DNA of 42,721 nucleotides, taken from assembly GCF_014066305.1 (NCBI RefSeq), contig NW_023501173.1, positions 1-42,721 on the forward strand. Direction: 5' to 3'. The notes beneath the pieces are model-generated. The model saw only the letters and a program-made list of their open reading frames with translations. It was not told where the DNA came from and did not search any database. The stretch comes from Letharia columbiana (Eukaryota; Ascomycota; Lecanoromycetes; Lecanorales; Parmeliaceae). Shown in pieces: positions 19,857 through 34,025 of the stretch (position 1 is its first letter; each line of letters starts with the position of its first letter). The translations under genes were made by a program, and so were the position numbers.

Positions 19857-20514
19857 TAATTATCGAATCATACCTCGAAACTATAAATCCTTATCGAATC
19901 ATATCTCTAATTACTGAATTATACCCCTATATTAAAATTTGGGGTATGAATCGGTAAGGATTAATTGCTTGGGGTATGATTCGGTAATTTATCAAACTTG
20001 CTATGTAGACTATTAGAAGTGAAGACTATATATAAGAGTTACAGACTGGGTGTAGATAGGCTGAGGGGCCAAATTTTGTCTACTGTTAGCAGCAGCCCTT
20101 ACGGGGGCCCTATTTAGGTCTAAATAGGGGTGTCTGGCTGTCAAGCGCAAAAAAAGCCTGGTCCCGGGGGTGTCTGCGCTTGACAGCCAGACCTCTATTT
20201 AAACCTAAATAGGGCCCCCGTAGGCCGTCGCAGGGCCCCCGTGGGAGCTGCTGCTAACACCCACTCGGCTTTCGTCTGATATTTAAGCTGGTAGGTTATC
20301 CATTAAATACGATCGAAGGTATTTCCTCTTTTCTATGGTCGGATGGCCCAGGTCGCGAATTTTCTCCTTTGCGATTTTTATCATGAATGGCAAATTACCG
20401 AATCATACCCCAAGTAATGGTAAATTACTGAATTATACCCCTAGGGGTATGATTCAGTAATTAGGGGTATGATTCGATAAGGATTCCTAGGTTCGGGGTA
20501 TGAATTAGTAATTA
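19857..20514. mobile_element. Element with long inverted ends built from an iterated 20-base motif
   Basis: Left arm 19857-19990 and right arm 20392-20514 are inverted copies; both tips read TAATTA followed by a GAATCATACC-like sequence. Each arm is made of five copies of a motif close to GGGGTATGATTCGGTAATT, in the order three reverse and two forward on the left, two reverse and three forward on the right. The interior (about 19990-20392) has normal composition and CA/TG dinucleotides, unlike everything around it, so it entered after, or escaped, the mutation of the block. It encodes nothing visible and is too short for a transposase, so it looks like a non-autonomous inverted-repeat element. 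A target-site duplication could not be decided because TAATTA is part of the tips. Confidence 0.7.
20084..20259. repeat. GC-rich 176-base palindrome with TGTTAGCAGCAGC ends
   Basis: It starts TGTTAGCAGCAGC and ends with the exact reverse complement. The inner arms pair again over GGGGGCCCTATTTAGGT and TCTGGCTGTCAAGCGCA, leaving a loop at 20150-20174. The right arm carries about 20 extra bases, including a second copy of GGGCCCCCGT. The left arm contains its own smaller palindrome CCTATTTAGGTCTAAATAGG. It could be a separate miniature element nested inside 19857-20514, or that element's core. Confidence 0.8.
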
Positions 20515-21539
20515 GCCCAGAGGTCATATCTAACTTAACGAATGTAAGGCCTCTTCCTTTTTATTTGCTATGAAAGATAGCGATTTAGGTATTAAGCATC
20601 CTCGTATGTAAGTTCTATAATCTAGGCGACATATAATAGGGCGAATGCCGCTTATAACTGTGATATAGTAGCGATATATGCTCCTCGTGCTCGTTAGACG
20701 ACGTACTATTCTTTTATAAACGATTTCGTAAGTAATTAAATCTTCTTCGCTTATCTAAGTTAATTAATTCTTATATTATTCTCGAGAGTAATAATAAATC
20801 TATTAAATTCGAGAGGCTATTTTAAAGTAAGTCTCTTAAATAATTTAGCGAGTAGTTTAGCGGCGTATAGTTCTTATAATTTTATATTTATAAACTCGAT
20901 AATATCGGCGATAAGAGAGTTATCGATTTATAAGCTAATAATTACTATTATATCGTTATTAAATAATAGATAAGTATCGAATATAGACGAGGTTATTCTT
21001 AGCTTCTCTATATAATATTTATAATATATCTAGAATTAGTAGATATTAGACTTAGTAATTCTATAGAGAGGGAGAATAATACGAAATATCGTTTTTAAGA
21101 ATAATTCTATTTTAATTAAGACTAAAATAAAGATATCTCTAGCTAATTTAAATTAAGATTATATATATATCTAAGTAATATCGCGTAAATATAGAGATAG
21201 CTATAAAATAGTTAAGAATAAAGCGATAATAAGCTATTAATTAACTCGTTAAATAATAGAGGCCTAAGTAAGAATTCTATACTTCTTCGAGTTATTAAAT
21301 ACTTATATTACTAATCGCGACTTCTCGAAGACTTTCTTAATACTCTTATTCTTAATTTAATTTATAAAACGATTATTAAATATCTATACTTCTATAAAGA
21401 TATCTTCAATCTTTATAATCTCAAATATACCCTTTTTAAATAGTCTATTCAGTTCTTTTTATCGAAATATCTAGAAGTTCGATAAAGGTAACTATAGCGT
21501 AAACTTAGATATATAAATCGTAATATTAAAAGAGTTTCG

Positions 21540-21735
21540 AAAATAGACGAAAATATTTTATATTAAGTAATATTATATCGTATTCGAATATAGTATAAGT
21601 AGAGTTAAATATTATTTTATTTTTCTAATATAAATTCGAGATCTTAACGAGATATTTTACGATATAATATATCTATAATATTATATTATAAAATAATATA
21701 TATATAAAATATTTTAATTAAGATTTCTATATTTA
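21540..21735. repeat. Left copy of a long-distance inverted repeat
   Basis: Bases 21668-21735 are the perfect reverse complement of 41471-41538 (68 of 68). Similarity with transitions continues outward to roughly 21540. Toward the centre of the block it ends abruptly at 21735. Confidence 0.75.
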
Positions 21736-24700
21736 TAGAATAATTCGATTAAGATATATAGAATATATTTATTCTTCTTTATTAAGAGAGAGGGAATATA
21801 AAGAGTAATCTAATATAGCTATTTATCTTTTTATTAATAATAATAATTAGAATAATAATTAAAACTATAAGCGTCTTTATTCTTCTTCTTAAAATTATAA
21901 TATAAAAGAATATTCTAAATTTTAAATCTTTAAATATTATAAGAATAAAATTCTATAATTATCTTTATTTATATATTTATCTTAACGCGTTAAATAAGCT
22001 TAATAAACTTTATATTTATTCTTCTCTTAAACTTTATTTTACTCTTTTATTCTACTTTATCTTAATTCTTTTAAATATTTTAAATCTATCTCTATCTAAT
22101 TAAACTTATTAATTATTTATAAATAAATTCGCTTCTTAGATTACTTTAAATCTCTTTATTAAGATTAAATTTATTATTATTAATTCTCTCTAATTATAAG
22201 CTTATTAATTATTTCTTTATATATTATAGAGTATTAATAATATATCTTAATAAATTTATAAATATTAAATTTATTAAAATACTTTTTATAAGCTTATTAT
22301 CTTTATTAATATAATTATTATAATTATTAATTAAATTTTTATATAAAGTATTATTAGCTCTTTTAATCTAATTTAATATATTAAGATCTTCTTTAAAATT
22401 AAATTTAATTTATTTAAACTTATTTTCTTAATATTTTATATAAAGAATTATTATTAAAATATAAAATATCGCTAATAAATAATATTTTTAAATATTATAA
22501 TATCTTTTAATTATTAAAAAATATCGCTTATATATAATAGTCTTCGCGAGAAAATAAAGAATATTATAAGTTATTTAAACGATTATAGCGTATTTAGATT
22601 TTAATTTCTTTTATTATTTTAGAATTAAAAGATTTATTAAATTATTAAAAGAAGCTTTATAAAGATTAGAAGTAAGATTATAATTAGAATAATAATTAGA
22701 AGATTTATTATTTCTTCTATATTATTAAAGCTAATTATATTTATTCTTATTATTTAAATTCTTAATCTTAAATTTTATTATTTAATTAAGTATATTTTTA
22801 TTTAATTAATTAATTCGCTTAGCTCTTTATAATTAATTACTTATATTAATATTTTAATAATTTTAAAATATCTTTTTAAGGTTTTTTAATAAATCTTTAT
22901 TTATAGTTTTTTTTTAATATTAATCTTTTAATTTAATTTTTTTAATTTTATATTATTATAATTTAAATATAAAAGTATAATTTATTTATATAAATAGTTT
23001 AAATTTAATTAAATTCGATTATAATAAATAATTAATTTCTTATAAATTATTTTAAAAGCTTTAAAAAATTCTTTTTTTTTAAAAACTCTCTTTCTTTTTA
23101 ATTTTTTAAGCTTTTTATCTATATAATTAAATAGATAATTATAAATATTAAAAATATAATAAATTATAATCTTCTTTTCTTTATTTATTAATTTTATAAA
23201 TTTATAAAAAAATTTAATAAATTAAATTAAATATTAAATCTATTAGAAATTAATTAAAAATTATTTAAATATCTAAATTATAATTTTTATTTATAATTAT
23301 TTTTTATTATTTAATTTTAAATAAATAGCTAATTTATTTTTTAAAAAGTATATAATATTAATATAAAGAAGTAGAGCGCGAATTAATATCTAATAAATTA
23401 AATTTTAGCGAGTTTTAATATTCTAAAAAAGCTTAAAAAGATATTTTTAATAATATTACTTCTCTTTAAAAAATTAACGTTTATTTAATATTAAAATATT
23501 TTTATTTTAAAGTTATTTAATTTATAATATAAAAAAGATCTCTTTATATTAATCGCTAATATTAATATATATAATAATTTTTTAAATTTTAATATAATTA
23601 ATAATATAATAATTAGAATAATAATAAGAAATATTATATTTTTATTAGAGTTATTAATAGATTAATTATATTTATTTAAATTTAATTCTTATCTTCTTTA
23701 TTATCTTAGCTTTTTTAAAAATTTTTATTTATTAAAATAATTTTAATATTATTTAGAAGTTTTTTTAAAACTAATTAAATAATATATATTATATAAAAAA
23801 TATATTATAAATAATTTAAAAATTTAAATTCTTTAATATTAAGTAAATTATTTATTATAAAAATAAAAAGATAAATAATTAAATTATTAAAGAGTATATT
23901 ATTATTATTAACGTTATTAATTATAAATTTAAATATATAAATTTAAATCTTATATTTTATAAGAATTAAATTAATAATACTTATAAGTTTTTAATTAATA
24001 TATTTATCTTTAATATATTTAAAATTTATAAAAATCTTATATTATTATTAATTAATATTAATAAAAAAGATTAGAATTATTATAAATAATTAATAATTAT
24101 AAAATAATTAATAATTTAGAATTAGAGAGATTTTAATATTATTAATTAATAATTTTTTTAATAATCTTATCTCTAGCTCTATAGCTTTTTTTATTAATTA
24201 ATTCTTTATAATAAATATTAATTTTAATTATATATTAAAATCGAGATAATATAAAAATTATAATATTTTAAAATTATTAATAATTATAAATAAAATATTA
24301 ATATTTATAATTTAGCGATAAAATTATTTTAAAAAGTCTTCGCGTATAAGCTTTCGACTTTCTAATATTATAAGAGAATTTTAATATTATTTTTTCTAGA
24401 GTAAATAGTAAATTAGATATTTTATTTATTATTTTATTTATTAATAATTTATATTATCTAATTTAGAAATATATCTAATTTTTATAATTATTAATTAAAT
24501 TTATTTATTATAAATTATTTAAATTAGATTTCTTAATATATCTCTTAAATTTAATATATACTATTATATTACTTATTTTATAATCTATAAATAAATAAAT
24601 TAAAATTTTATTATAATAATAATAAATAATATATAACTTTTTAAAATTAATAAATATATATTTATTAAATTATATTTATTTCTAGAATTTTCTAATTTTT

Positions 24701-27314
24701 AAATCTTAATAAATAAGTTAACGATTATTACTAGATTTAAACTAATTCTATATAATCTATATTATCTTTATTTATTATTATATTTATTATTTTTTATTAT
24801 TAATATTAAAAAGAAAATAAGATTTATTATTATTTTTATATTAAAATATATTTATTAATATCTTATATTAAGTATTATTAATTAAGAAAGTTAAGTTTAC
24901 GCTAAATAAAGATTTAATTAATATCTTAAAATTAAGATATTTAAAAAGAAATTAAAAGAGATATATAAATAAATAAAATATTAGAAATAAAATAAAATTA
25001 ATATTTAATATATAAATTCTATCTTCTTATTATAATAGAAACTTATATTACTTTAATAATATATTATTATATTATTTTTAATATTTTAAATTAGAGATTA
25101 ATTCTTTCTAATTAATATTATAATTAATAATTATATATTTAAAAATATATAATAATATTAATATAAAATTAATATTTAATTTAATTAATTTAAAACTCTA
25201 ATTAGTTTAGCTATTAACGCTTTTCTATTTAATATAATATATATTTAATTCGCTTTAATATTACTTATTTATTATTATATTATTTTAAATATTAAAATTA
25301 AAAATTATATCTTTTTAATTAATATTCTAATTACTAATTATATTAATAAAAATATATATTAATATTTTAAAATTATTAAACTAATTTTATTAGATATTAA
25401 TATAAAATTAAAATTTAATTTAAATACTTTAATAATTTAATTAGCTAAATTAATTATTATCTAAATCTTTTATATATAAAAATTAAATCTTTTATTATAT
25501 TAAGATTATTTTTAAATTTTAAAATCTTTCTTATTAATATAACTCTCTTTTATTTAAATAATATTATAATATCTTTTATTTAAACGTTAAAATATTAAAG
25601 TATTATATTCTTCGCTTTTAATTAAATAACCTTATTTTTAAATTAATATCTTTAATTTTATAAAAATAATAATTAATTTATTATAGATAAAGATAAAAAA
25701 GAAATAATATTTTCTTCTATCTTTATAATAAAAAAAGGAAAGAAAATAAATTAATTAATTATAAGTTATAAATAGTTTAATATCTAAAAATAATAAATTA
25801 ATAAAATTATAATATTAAAATAAAGAGCTTTTTTTATAATTAATAAATATAAAATTAAATAGAAATTAATTAAATTAATAAGATTATCTTTAATAAATAT
25901 ATCGCGTATATAAAGAATATTAAAATATATAAAATATAAGAGAGAGCGTATATATATAGCTATAAATATTTAAAGTATATTTAAAATATAGAAAAAAGCG
26001 CTTATATATAGCTTTATAATATATATTAATAAAAAAAAAATTAATCTCTTTTTCTAATTAGCTTTCTAATTAATATTTAAACTTAATTTATCTTTAAATA
26101 ATATTTTATTTTAATAAGATTTTAGTTATATAATATTAGTTAGCTTAATAATAAATATTTAATATTATTCTTTTCTAATTTACTCTCTTTTTTTTAAAAA
26201 TTCTTTTTATTATTATAATATTTATATTATAATATACTTATTTATTATAATATTATTTATATTTAAAAAAAATAAAATTATTTTCTCTATATTCTATAAT
26301 TAAATTAAATTAATAATATTATTTTTATAAAGTAAATATACGTTTAATAGCGCTATATCTCTTAATATAATAATTAATTATAATATTAATTATAATTTAT
26401 TAATATATAATATTATTATTTATTAAAGTTATTAACTCGATAATTATGAAAGTTTAAAAAATTCTTAATAATTTATTAATTATTAATTTAGATTTATTTA
26501 AATTATTAAAGTAAAATAAAAATAAGACTTCGCGAAGATAAAAATTAGAAGATTATATGCGAAGTTTAAAAAGTATAATTATAAATAAGAAAAGTATATA
26601 ATTATATTAATTATATATATTTAAATTAAGTAATAAATTAATTATATATATTAATTATATTATTATTAATTAGATTTAAAAGTTTATATATTAAAGAAAA
26701 TCTCATGAACTATAAAGATTAATAAATTTAATTATTTTTTAAATTATATTTATTTAAATAATAAAGAAGATCTTAATTTATATAACTTTAAATTCGATTA
26801 ATTTACTTCGAATTTAATTCTCTATATTAAACGCACTTTAAGAAGCTATAAAAATAAAATTAGCGAGTAATTTTAATAATATAACTTACTCTTTAATAAT
26901 TATAAATAAAGAAAATTATTAATTAATATCTAGCGACTTAATTATATATATTTTATATAAAAAGAATTACTTTATAATTAAAAGATATATAATTTTTTAG
27001 ATAATTATAATAAGATATAAATTTATAAATAATAATATAGTATTATTAAAGTCTAGATATAGTTTTTATAAAAAGAAAATATATAATAAATAAAAGAAAA
27101 ACTATTCTAAGTTAAGAATAAGATATTCTAATTATTATTCTATTTATTATACTTAATTAATAATATTTAACTATTATACTTAATCTAATAACTTTATATA
27201 TTTTATATTTATAAAATAAAACTTCTTAAATCGATTTAAATATAAATATATATTTATAAAAATATTATTCTTAATAAAAGAGTTTTATTTTAAAATCTAT
27301 ATTAAATTAAAGAT

Positions 27315-28165
27315 TATATCCCTATATTATTTTTAATTTCTATAATCTACTATTAATATTATTTAATATAATATTTCTATATTCGTAATAGCTTTAATTT
27401 CTATAGTTTATTATTAAATTATCGCGATTAAATTTATATAGTAATAGTATATCTTTCTTATTAGCGAATATCTCTATATTTAATAGCTTTAATTTCTATA
27501 ATTATTATTAATATCGCGATTAAATTTATATAATAATAGTACGTCTTTCTTATTAATAATATTTCTATATTCGATAGCTTTAATTTTTATAATTATTATT
27601 AATATCGCGATTAAATTTATATAGTAATAATACATCTTTCTTATTAGTAAATATCTCTATATTTAATAGCTTTAATTTTTATAATTATTATTAATATCGC
27701 GATTAAATTTATATAGTAATAATATATCTTTCTTATTTAATTTTTATTCGATAGCTTTGTTTCTATAATTATTATTAATATTATAATTAAATTTATATAT
27801 AATATTTTTAATTTTTATAATTATTATTATTTATCGCGATTAAATTTATATTATAATAATAGTACACCTTTCTTATTAGGAGATATTTCTATATTTAATA
27901 GCTTTAATTCTTATAGTTATTATTAATATCGCGATTAAATTTATATAGTAATAATATATCTTTTTTATTAATAGATATTTCTATATTCTATAGCTTTAAT
28001 TTCTTATAATTATTATTAATATCGCGATTAAATTTGTATATATAATAATACATCTTTCTTATTAATGAATATCTCTATATTTAATAACTTTAATTTCTAT
28101 AATTATTATTAATATCGCGATTAAATTTATATAGTAATAATATATCTTTCTTATTAATAAGTATA
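27315..28165. repeat. Satellite array, unit about 92 bases, eight to nine copies
   Basis: TATCGCGATTAAATTTATAT recurs at about 27420, 27512, 27603, 27696, 27832, 27926, 28020 and 28114, with a mutated copy near 27781. Spacing is 91-94 bases apart from one shortened unit. Each unit also carries ATATCTTTCTTATTA, TCTATATT and TAGCTTTAATTTCTATAATT in fixed order. A partial unit precedes the first. Confidence 0.88.
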
Positions 28166-29554
28166 TTAATAATTATAAATAGTTAAAATATAATAGAAAA
28201 TAGTAGATAACCTTTAATAATATTCGATTCTAAATCTATAGCTTCTTTATCTCATTTAAAAATAAAGATATTTATATCTAAAATTTAAAATAAGTATATT
28301 TTAATATATAGTTATTAAATATCTAGATATAAATCTTTTAATTAAAAGATTAATTTCTTTAAAAGTTAATTAATATAATTATAATAATAATTAAAAGTAT
28401 AATTATTATATTATATAGCGTATTTTAATAAATTAAATTTAATAGACTTCGCTAATATAACGCTAGATAGATTTTAAGATATTAAAATTATAAGTAGAAA
28501 TTCTCTCTTTCTTTCTTTCTTAGTATCTTAAATATTTTCTTTTATTAATATTTTATATTATAACTATTTTATTTTATTCGCTTTAATCTAATTTAATAAT
28601 AATATATTATTAATAATTATTAATCTTAATAGCGATTTTATTATATTATTATTATATAGAGATAGCGATATTAATTTATATATTAAATTAACTTATTTAA
28701 AAGATAATATAAATCTTAATAATCTTTTTAATAATATAAATAATTAGCGAGACGATTATCTATTTAATCTTTATATTAAGATTTTAAATTAAAAGAAAAT
28801 TTTAAAGTCTTCTAATTATAAAAAGATAATTACGAAAAAAATCAAATAAGATAAGTCTTTAATTATTCGCGCTTTCGATATAAAGATTATAAAAAAAAAT
28901 ATATCGAGGTCTTTATTTATAAAGATTAAAAATTAATATTAAAAGTAAGAAAGTAAGTATAGTAATATAATATATTAATAAGTAATATATATATATAATT
29001 AATAATAATTTAGCTATTACTTTATAAGAGATTAAAAAATATTAGAAATTAATTAATTTACTTTTTTTAAAAAGATCTTTTATTTATATAATATAAGAGA
29101 TTATTAATATAATATTATTATCTTATTATATTATATAAATTTAGATTTTTATATTAAATATATTATAAGAAGCTATTAAAGCGATTTTAATATTAAAATT
29201 TTATTATATATTAGCTTTTTATTAAGTTATTATTTTATTAATAAATTATATAATTAATAATCTCTACGCTATTTATAATAAAAGAGTTATATTAATAATT
29301 AAGAATATAAAGTTTATATAAATAATATATTAATATATAATAAAAGAAAGTATATAAAAAATAAGAATAAGATAATTAAAAGTACTTTATTTAGATAGAA
29401 GAGAGTTAAAATATTTAATATAGAATAGAATTCTAATTATCTTTCTAATTATCGAAAAATATATAAATTTATTCTTCTAATAATAATCTCTTTATATTCT
29501 CTTTATTAGCGAGAATTTCTTATTTAAAGAAATATATAATTAATAATTTTAATA

Positions 29555-29660
29555 TAAAATATAAAATCTTAAATTTTTAAATTTTAAAGTATTATAAGTT
29601 AAATAATAATTATAAATAATTTTAATATAAATTAGATTAGAAGTAAGAATTTAAATATAA
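29555..29660. repeat. Direct repeat, first copy (about 105 bases)
   Basis: Shares TTAAATTTTAAAGTATTATA and the following AGTTAAATAAT..TAATATAAATTA..AGAAGTAAGAATTTA with 30208-30315. Confidence 0.7.
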
Positions 29661-30207
29661 TCTCTATTATTAATAAGAAGATTATTAAAAAAGAGATAAT
29701 ATTTAATATTAATCTATATTTTTAAATATATAAATAAAATATAATTAAATTATAAAACGCGCTTATAGATCGAATAAGAATTTAAATAATTTATAAATAT
29801 AGATTTTTTCTATAAAAGCTTATTAAGATAATCTATAAGAGTATAAAATTTTTATTATCTCTATATTCTTATATCGTTAATAGCTTTATCTATAAAGATA
29901 TTTAATAAAATAAAAATATTAAAATTAAAGATTAATTAATAAATTTTTTTTTTAATTTATAAAAATATATTTAAAACTTAATTAGATATTAGAAATTAGA
30001 AATTTATATTTAATTATTATAAAGTATTATTTTAGCATATATAAAGTTTAAGATTTAAGATTTAAATTATAAAATTAATTATATCTATTACGCGTATAAG
30101 ATAGAGAAGAAATATTAATAATAAGTAAGTAAAGAAATACTTAAGATATAATAATAATTATTTTAAAAGAGAATCTTAAGCGATAATATTAATTATATAT
30201 ATATATT

Positions 30208-30315
30208 AAAAGTATAAAATAAGATCTTAAATTCTTAAATTTTAAAGTATTATAAGTTAAATAATAGTTATAAATAAATTTAATATAAATTAAATTAGAA
30301 GTAAGAATTTAATAT
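30208..30315. repeat. Direct repeat, second copy (about 105 bases)
   Basis: Same orientation as 29555-29660, offset about 653 bases. Differences are mostly single transitions and one-base gaps. Confidence 0.7.
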
Positions 30316-33196
30316 AATAATAGAAGTTTAAGATATTATTTATAAGATTAAAAAAGAAAAAGTTAAAAAGTTAAGAAAGAAAGATAAGAATAAATTTAAT
30401 AGAAATATTAAAGCTAATAAAAAGAAAGATTTAAAGAAAACAAAATATATATTTAATAAATATAAATATTTAAGATATAAATCTTAATTAAGAAGTATTA
30501 TTTATTTCTAGATATATTTATAAATAAAAAGTATTTATTATATAAAAAAGATATTATAATTAAAAAGAATTATATTTTAAAATTAATTATAACTTTTAAT
30601 AGAAATATTAAAGAGACTTATAAGATAGATAGTATAAATAATTAAAAACTTAAGAGTATAAAGTTATCGCTTTATTATTATTAAGTATAAAAAATAGCTT
30701 TTATAAAGAATTAAGAGATTAATAGCGAAGAGCTATTAGATAATATATTAGTAAAGTCTATTATCTCTTAATTATCTTAAAAAAATTTATAAACTATAAG
30801 AATTAGCGTTTAATATAAGAGAAAAGAATTTATAATATAAAATTCTAAATATCTTTCTAATTAATAGATAGCGAAATCTATTATAATCTCTTCTTTTAAG
30901 CTCTTATATCTAAATATTTATATCTTAATAATAAAAATAAAAAGTAATTTAAAATTTTATTATTATAGTTATTAATTATTATTTAAAAGATCTCTTTTAT
31001 CTTATTATTATCTTTATTTAATTCTTATTTATTTAATATATAATTATAATTCTTTAATTATTATTTAGTCGAGTCTAATAAATCTAGAAAATTATTATTA
31101 TTTATATTAAATTATTATATTATTAAATTTCTTTATATTATATATTTAATTTTATTAAAATAAATATATAAAGATAATAAATCGAATTTTAATTAATTAG
31201 TCTAGATAATTTTTAATATACTTTTATTAAAGAGAGAGTAATAAATAAAAAGAATATTTACTATAAAATTCGTTTATATATAATTATATATTTTTTTAAT
31301 CTAAAAATTATAAGTTAATAATTTTATATACGCGAGAAATAATAATAATATATTTTATAATCGATCTTAAAAGAATAATTCTATATTATAAAATCTCTAT
31401 ATTTATATTTCTTAATTATATAATAAAATTTATAATTATAAGAATCGATATATATTATTTTTACTTATAGAGACTAATAAGCTCTTTATTAAAATTTTTA
31501 AATTATTATAAAGATAAAAAGTAATCTTTATTTATAAGATTATTTAATTATATTAAATAATCTAATTAATAACTTTAAGTTATTATCTAATAATATACTT
31601 ATCTCTTATTCTTTCTCTTTTTTTATTTATTTTAAAATTATAAGATAAATAAAATTATTTAATATTTTCTTCTTTATTAAATCTTTTTATTATAAAATTA
31701 TACTCTTATTATTATTAATAATACTTTTTTATTTTTAATTATTTAGACTTAATTATATAGCTAATATAGATATATATTTTCTCTTTAAAATATTAAATAA
31801 AAAAATTATATATATTAATATCTAATAATATTATAATATAATTAATCTTATTATTTATAAAAATATATATCTTTAATCTCTTATAATATCTTTTTCTACT
31901 TCTCTAAATTTATACTTTTAAATCTATTTATATTTTTAACTTTATCTCTTATAATTAATATTATATTAAGATTAATAATAGATAACTTTTATAAGCGAGC
32001 TTTAAATAAATTATATATTTTAAGAGTTATTATATATTAATAAAATTTAATAATATAAAAATTTTATAAGAGCTCTTCTATCGCTTTATATTTATAATTT
32101 TTAATATTAATTAAATAATTATAAGATCTTAATAGCGATAAAAATAAAAAGAATTTTATTAAAAGATTATTATCGCGAAGTATTCGCTAAAGATTATTTA
32201 TATTATTTACTTCTATATATATAATTAAAATTATAAATTTAATTTTACTTTATAATAATAAAGAATTTTATCTTTTTCTTTTAATAATAGATTATTTATA
32301 ATTCTATTATTATTTATCTTCTCGCTATATAAAATTACTATTATATTAATTTTATAATATATATATTTATTAGATCTATAAATAATAATATATAAAAGAT
32401 ATACTATAAAAAGAAAATAAAATATAAATTCTAAGTATCTTTCTAATTATTATAATATTATAATAAATAAAAAAAAAAAGAAAAAAGAAAAAAGTAGTAT
32501 ATAAAAAGTTTATTATTTTTATTTTAATTTATAGCGCTCGCGTAAAATTTAAGATAATAATTAATATTATAAAATTATAAGATTTTTAAATAAAGAAGAA
32601 TAAAATAGATATAATAAAAAACTTAAAAGAAGAATTTAAATTTAAATTTAAAGAAAAGTTTATAAGTTTAATTATATATTAATAAGTTAGTTAATAATTA
32701 ATAATTAAATTTATTAATATATATAATAGAATAAAATAGAATTAAGTTTAAAAATCTTAAATTTATATATATAATTAATTATAAATTTAAATTTATTACG
32801 CTTTTTAATTAAATTAATTAAATTATTATAAATAAATAAATTAATATTTATAATTATAAAAAAAATATAATTAAATAACTCTTAATTAAAAAATAGATAT
32901 ATATTATTTAATTTTAGAATAACTTTTTTATTTTCTATTAAAATTTTAAGATTTTTTTTAAAATTATAGAATAAAATAAGAACTTTTAGATAAAAAAAAA
33001 GAATTTTTAAATTTAATCTAATAATTATTAAAGCGTAAGAAATTTAAATATTATTTATTAAAGTTCGCTCGATAGTCGAATAGCTCGCTTATTAAAGTTC
33101 GCTTATTAAAGATTATTTATCTATTTACTTAATAGTCTTAATTAAAAAAATAATTATAAATTTAATTTATAAATCTTTATTTATAAAAAATATAAT

Positions 33197-34025
33197 ATCT
33201 TATAGATTTTAATAGAATCTTTTAGTTTTTAAGATGATAATAAAAATCTATTATTAAATATAATACTTATTAATTAAATAAGAAAATAAGATATTTAAAT
33301 TATATTTATAATACTTATAATTTTATAATAATAGATTTTTTTTATAATTTAATAGAATATAATTTTTAATATAATATAATTTTTTAAAGATATAAATTAA
33401 ATACTTTATATAGTATTAATTATAAAAATAATTAGAATTTAAATTAAATATAATTTTAAGATTAATATAATAATTAAATATCTTATAGATTTTAATTAAA
33501 ATCTTTTATTTTCTAAGATAATAATAAGAATCTATTATATAAATATAGTATTTATTAATTAAATAAGTAAGTATAATAAATATATTTTTATATTAAAACT
33601 ATTATTATAATATAAATAATTTTATAATAATAATTTATTTTAATTTTTTAATATAATATAATTTTTTAGAATTATAAATTAATAATTTTATATAATATTA
33701 ATTATAAAGATAATTAGAATTCTAAATCAAGAATTAATATAATAATTAAATATATATAAACTTTAATAAAATCTTTTATTTTTTAAAATAATAATAAGAA
33801 TTTATAAAAATATATAATTATTATTAATTAGATAAGAAAATATAATATATATTTATATTAAAACTATAATTATAATATAAATAATTTTATAATAATAAAA
33901 AATATTAATTTTTTAATATAATATAAATCTTTTAAATTATAAATTAAATATATTATATAATATTAATTTTAAAGATAATTAAAACTTAAAGTAGAATATA
34001 ATCTTATAAGTAATATTATAATTAA
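33197..34025. repeat. Tandem repeat, unit about 275-283 bases, three copies
   Basis: Units start near 33197, 33480 and about 33753 with a block like ATCTTATAGATTTTAATAGA and AATCTTTTA. Each then shows AATAATAAGAATCTA-like, CTTATTAATTAAATAAG-like and TAATATAATATAATTTTTTA-like blocks, closing with AATTATAAAGATAATTAGAA. The third copy is the most altered. Confidence 0.75.

Noticed and set aside
26560..26660. Palindromic AATTAATTATATATA stretches
   Set aside because: Low-complexity AT sequence gives such palindromes throughout the block; no defined ends or copies.
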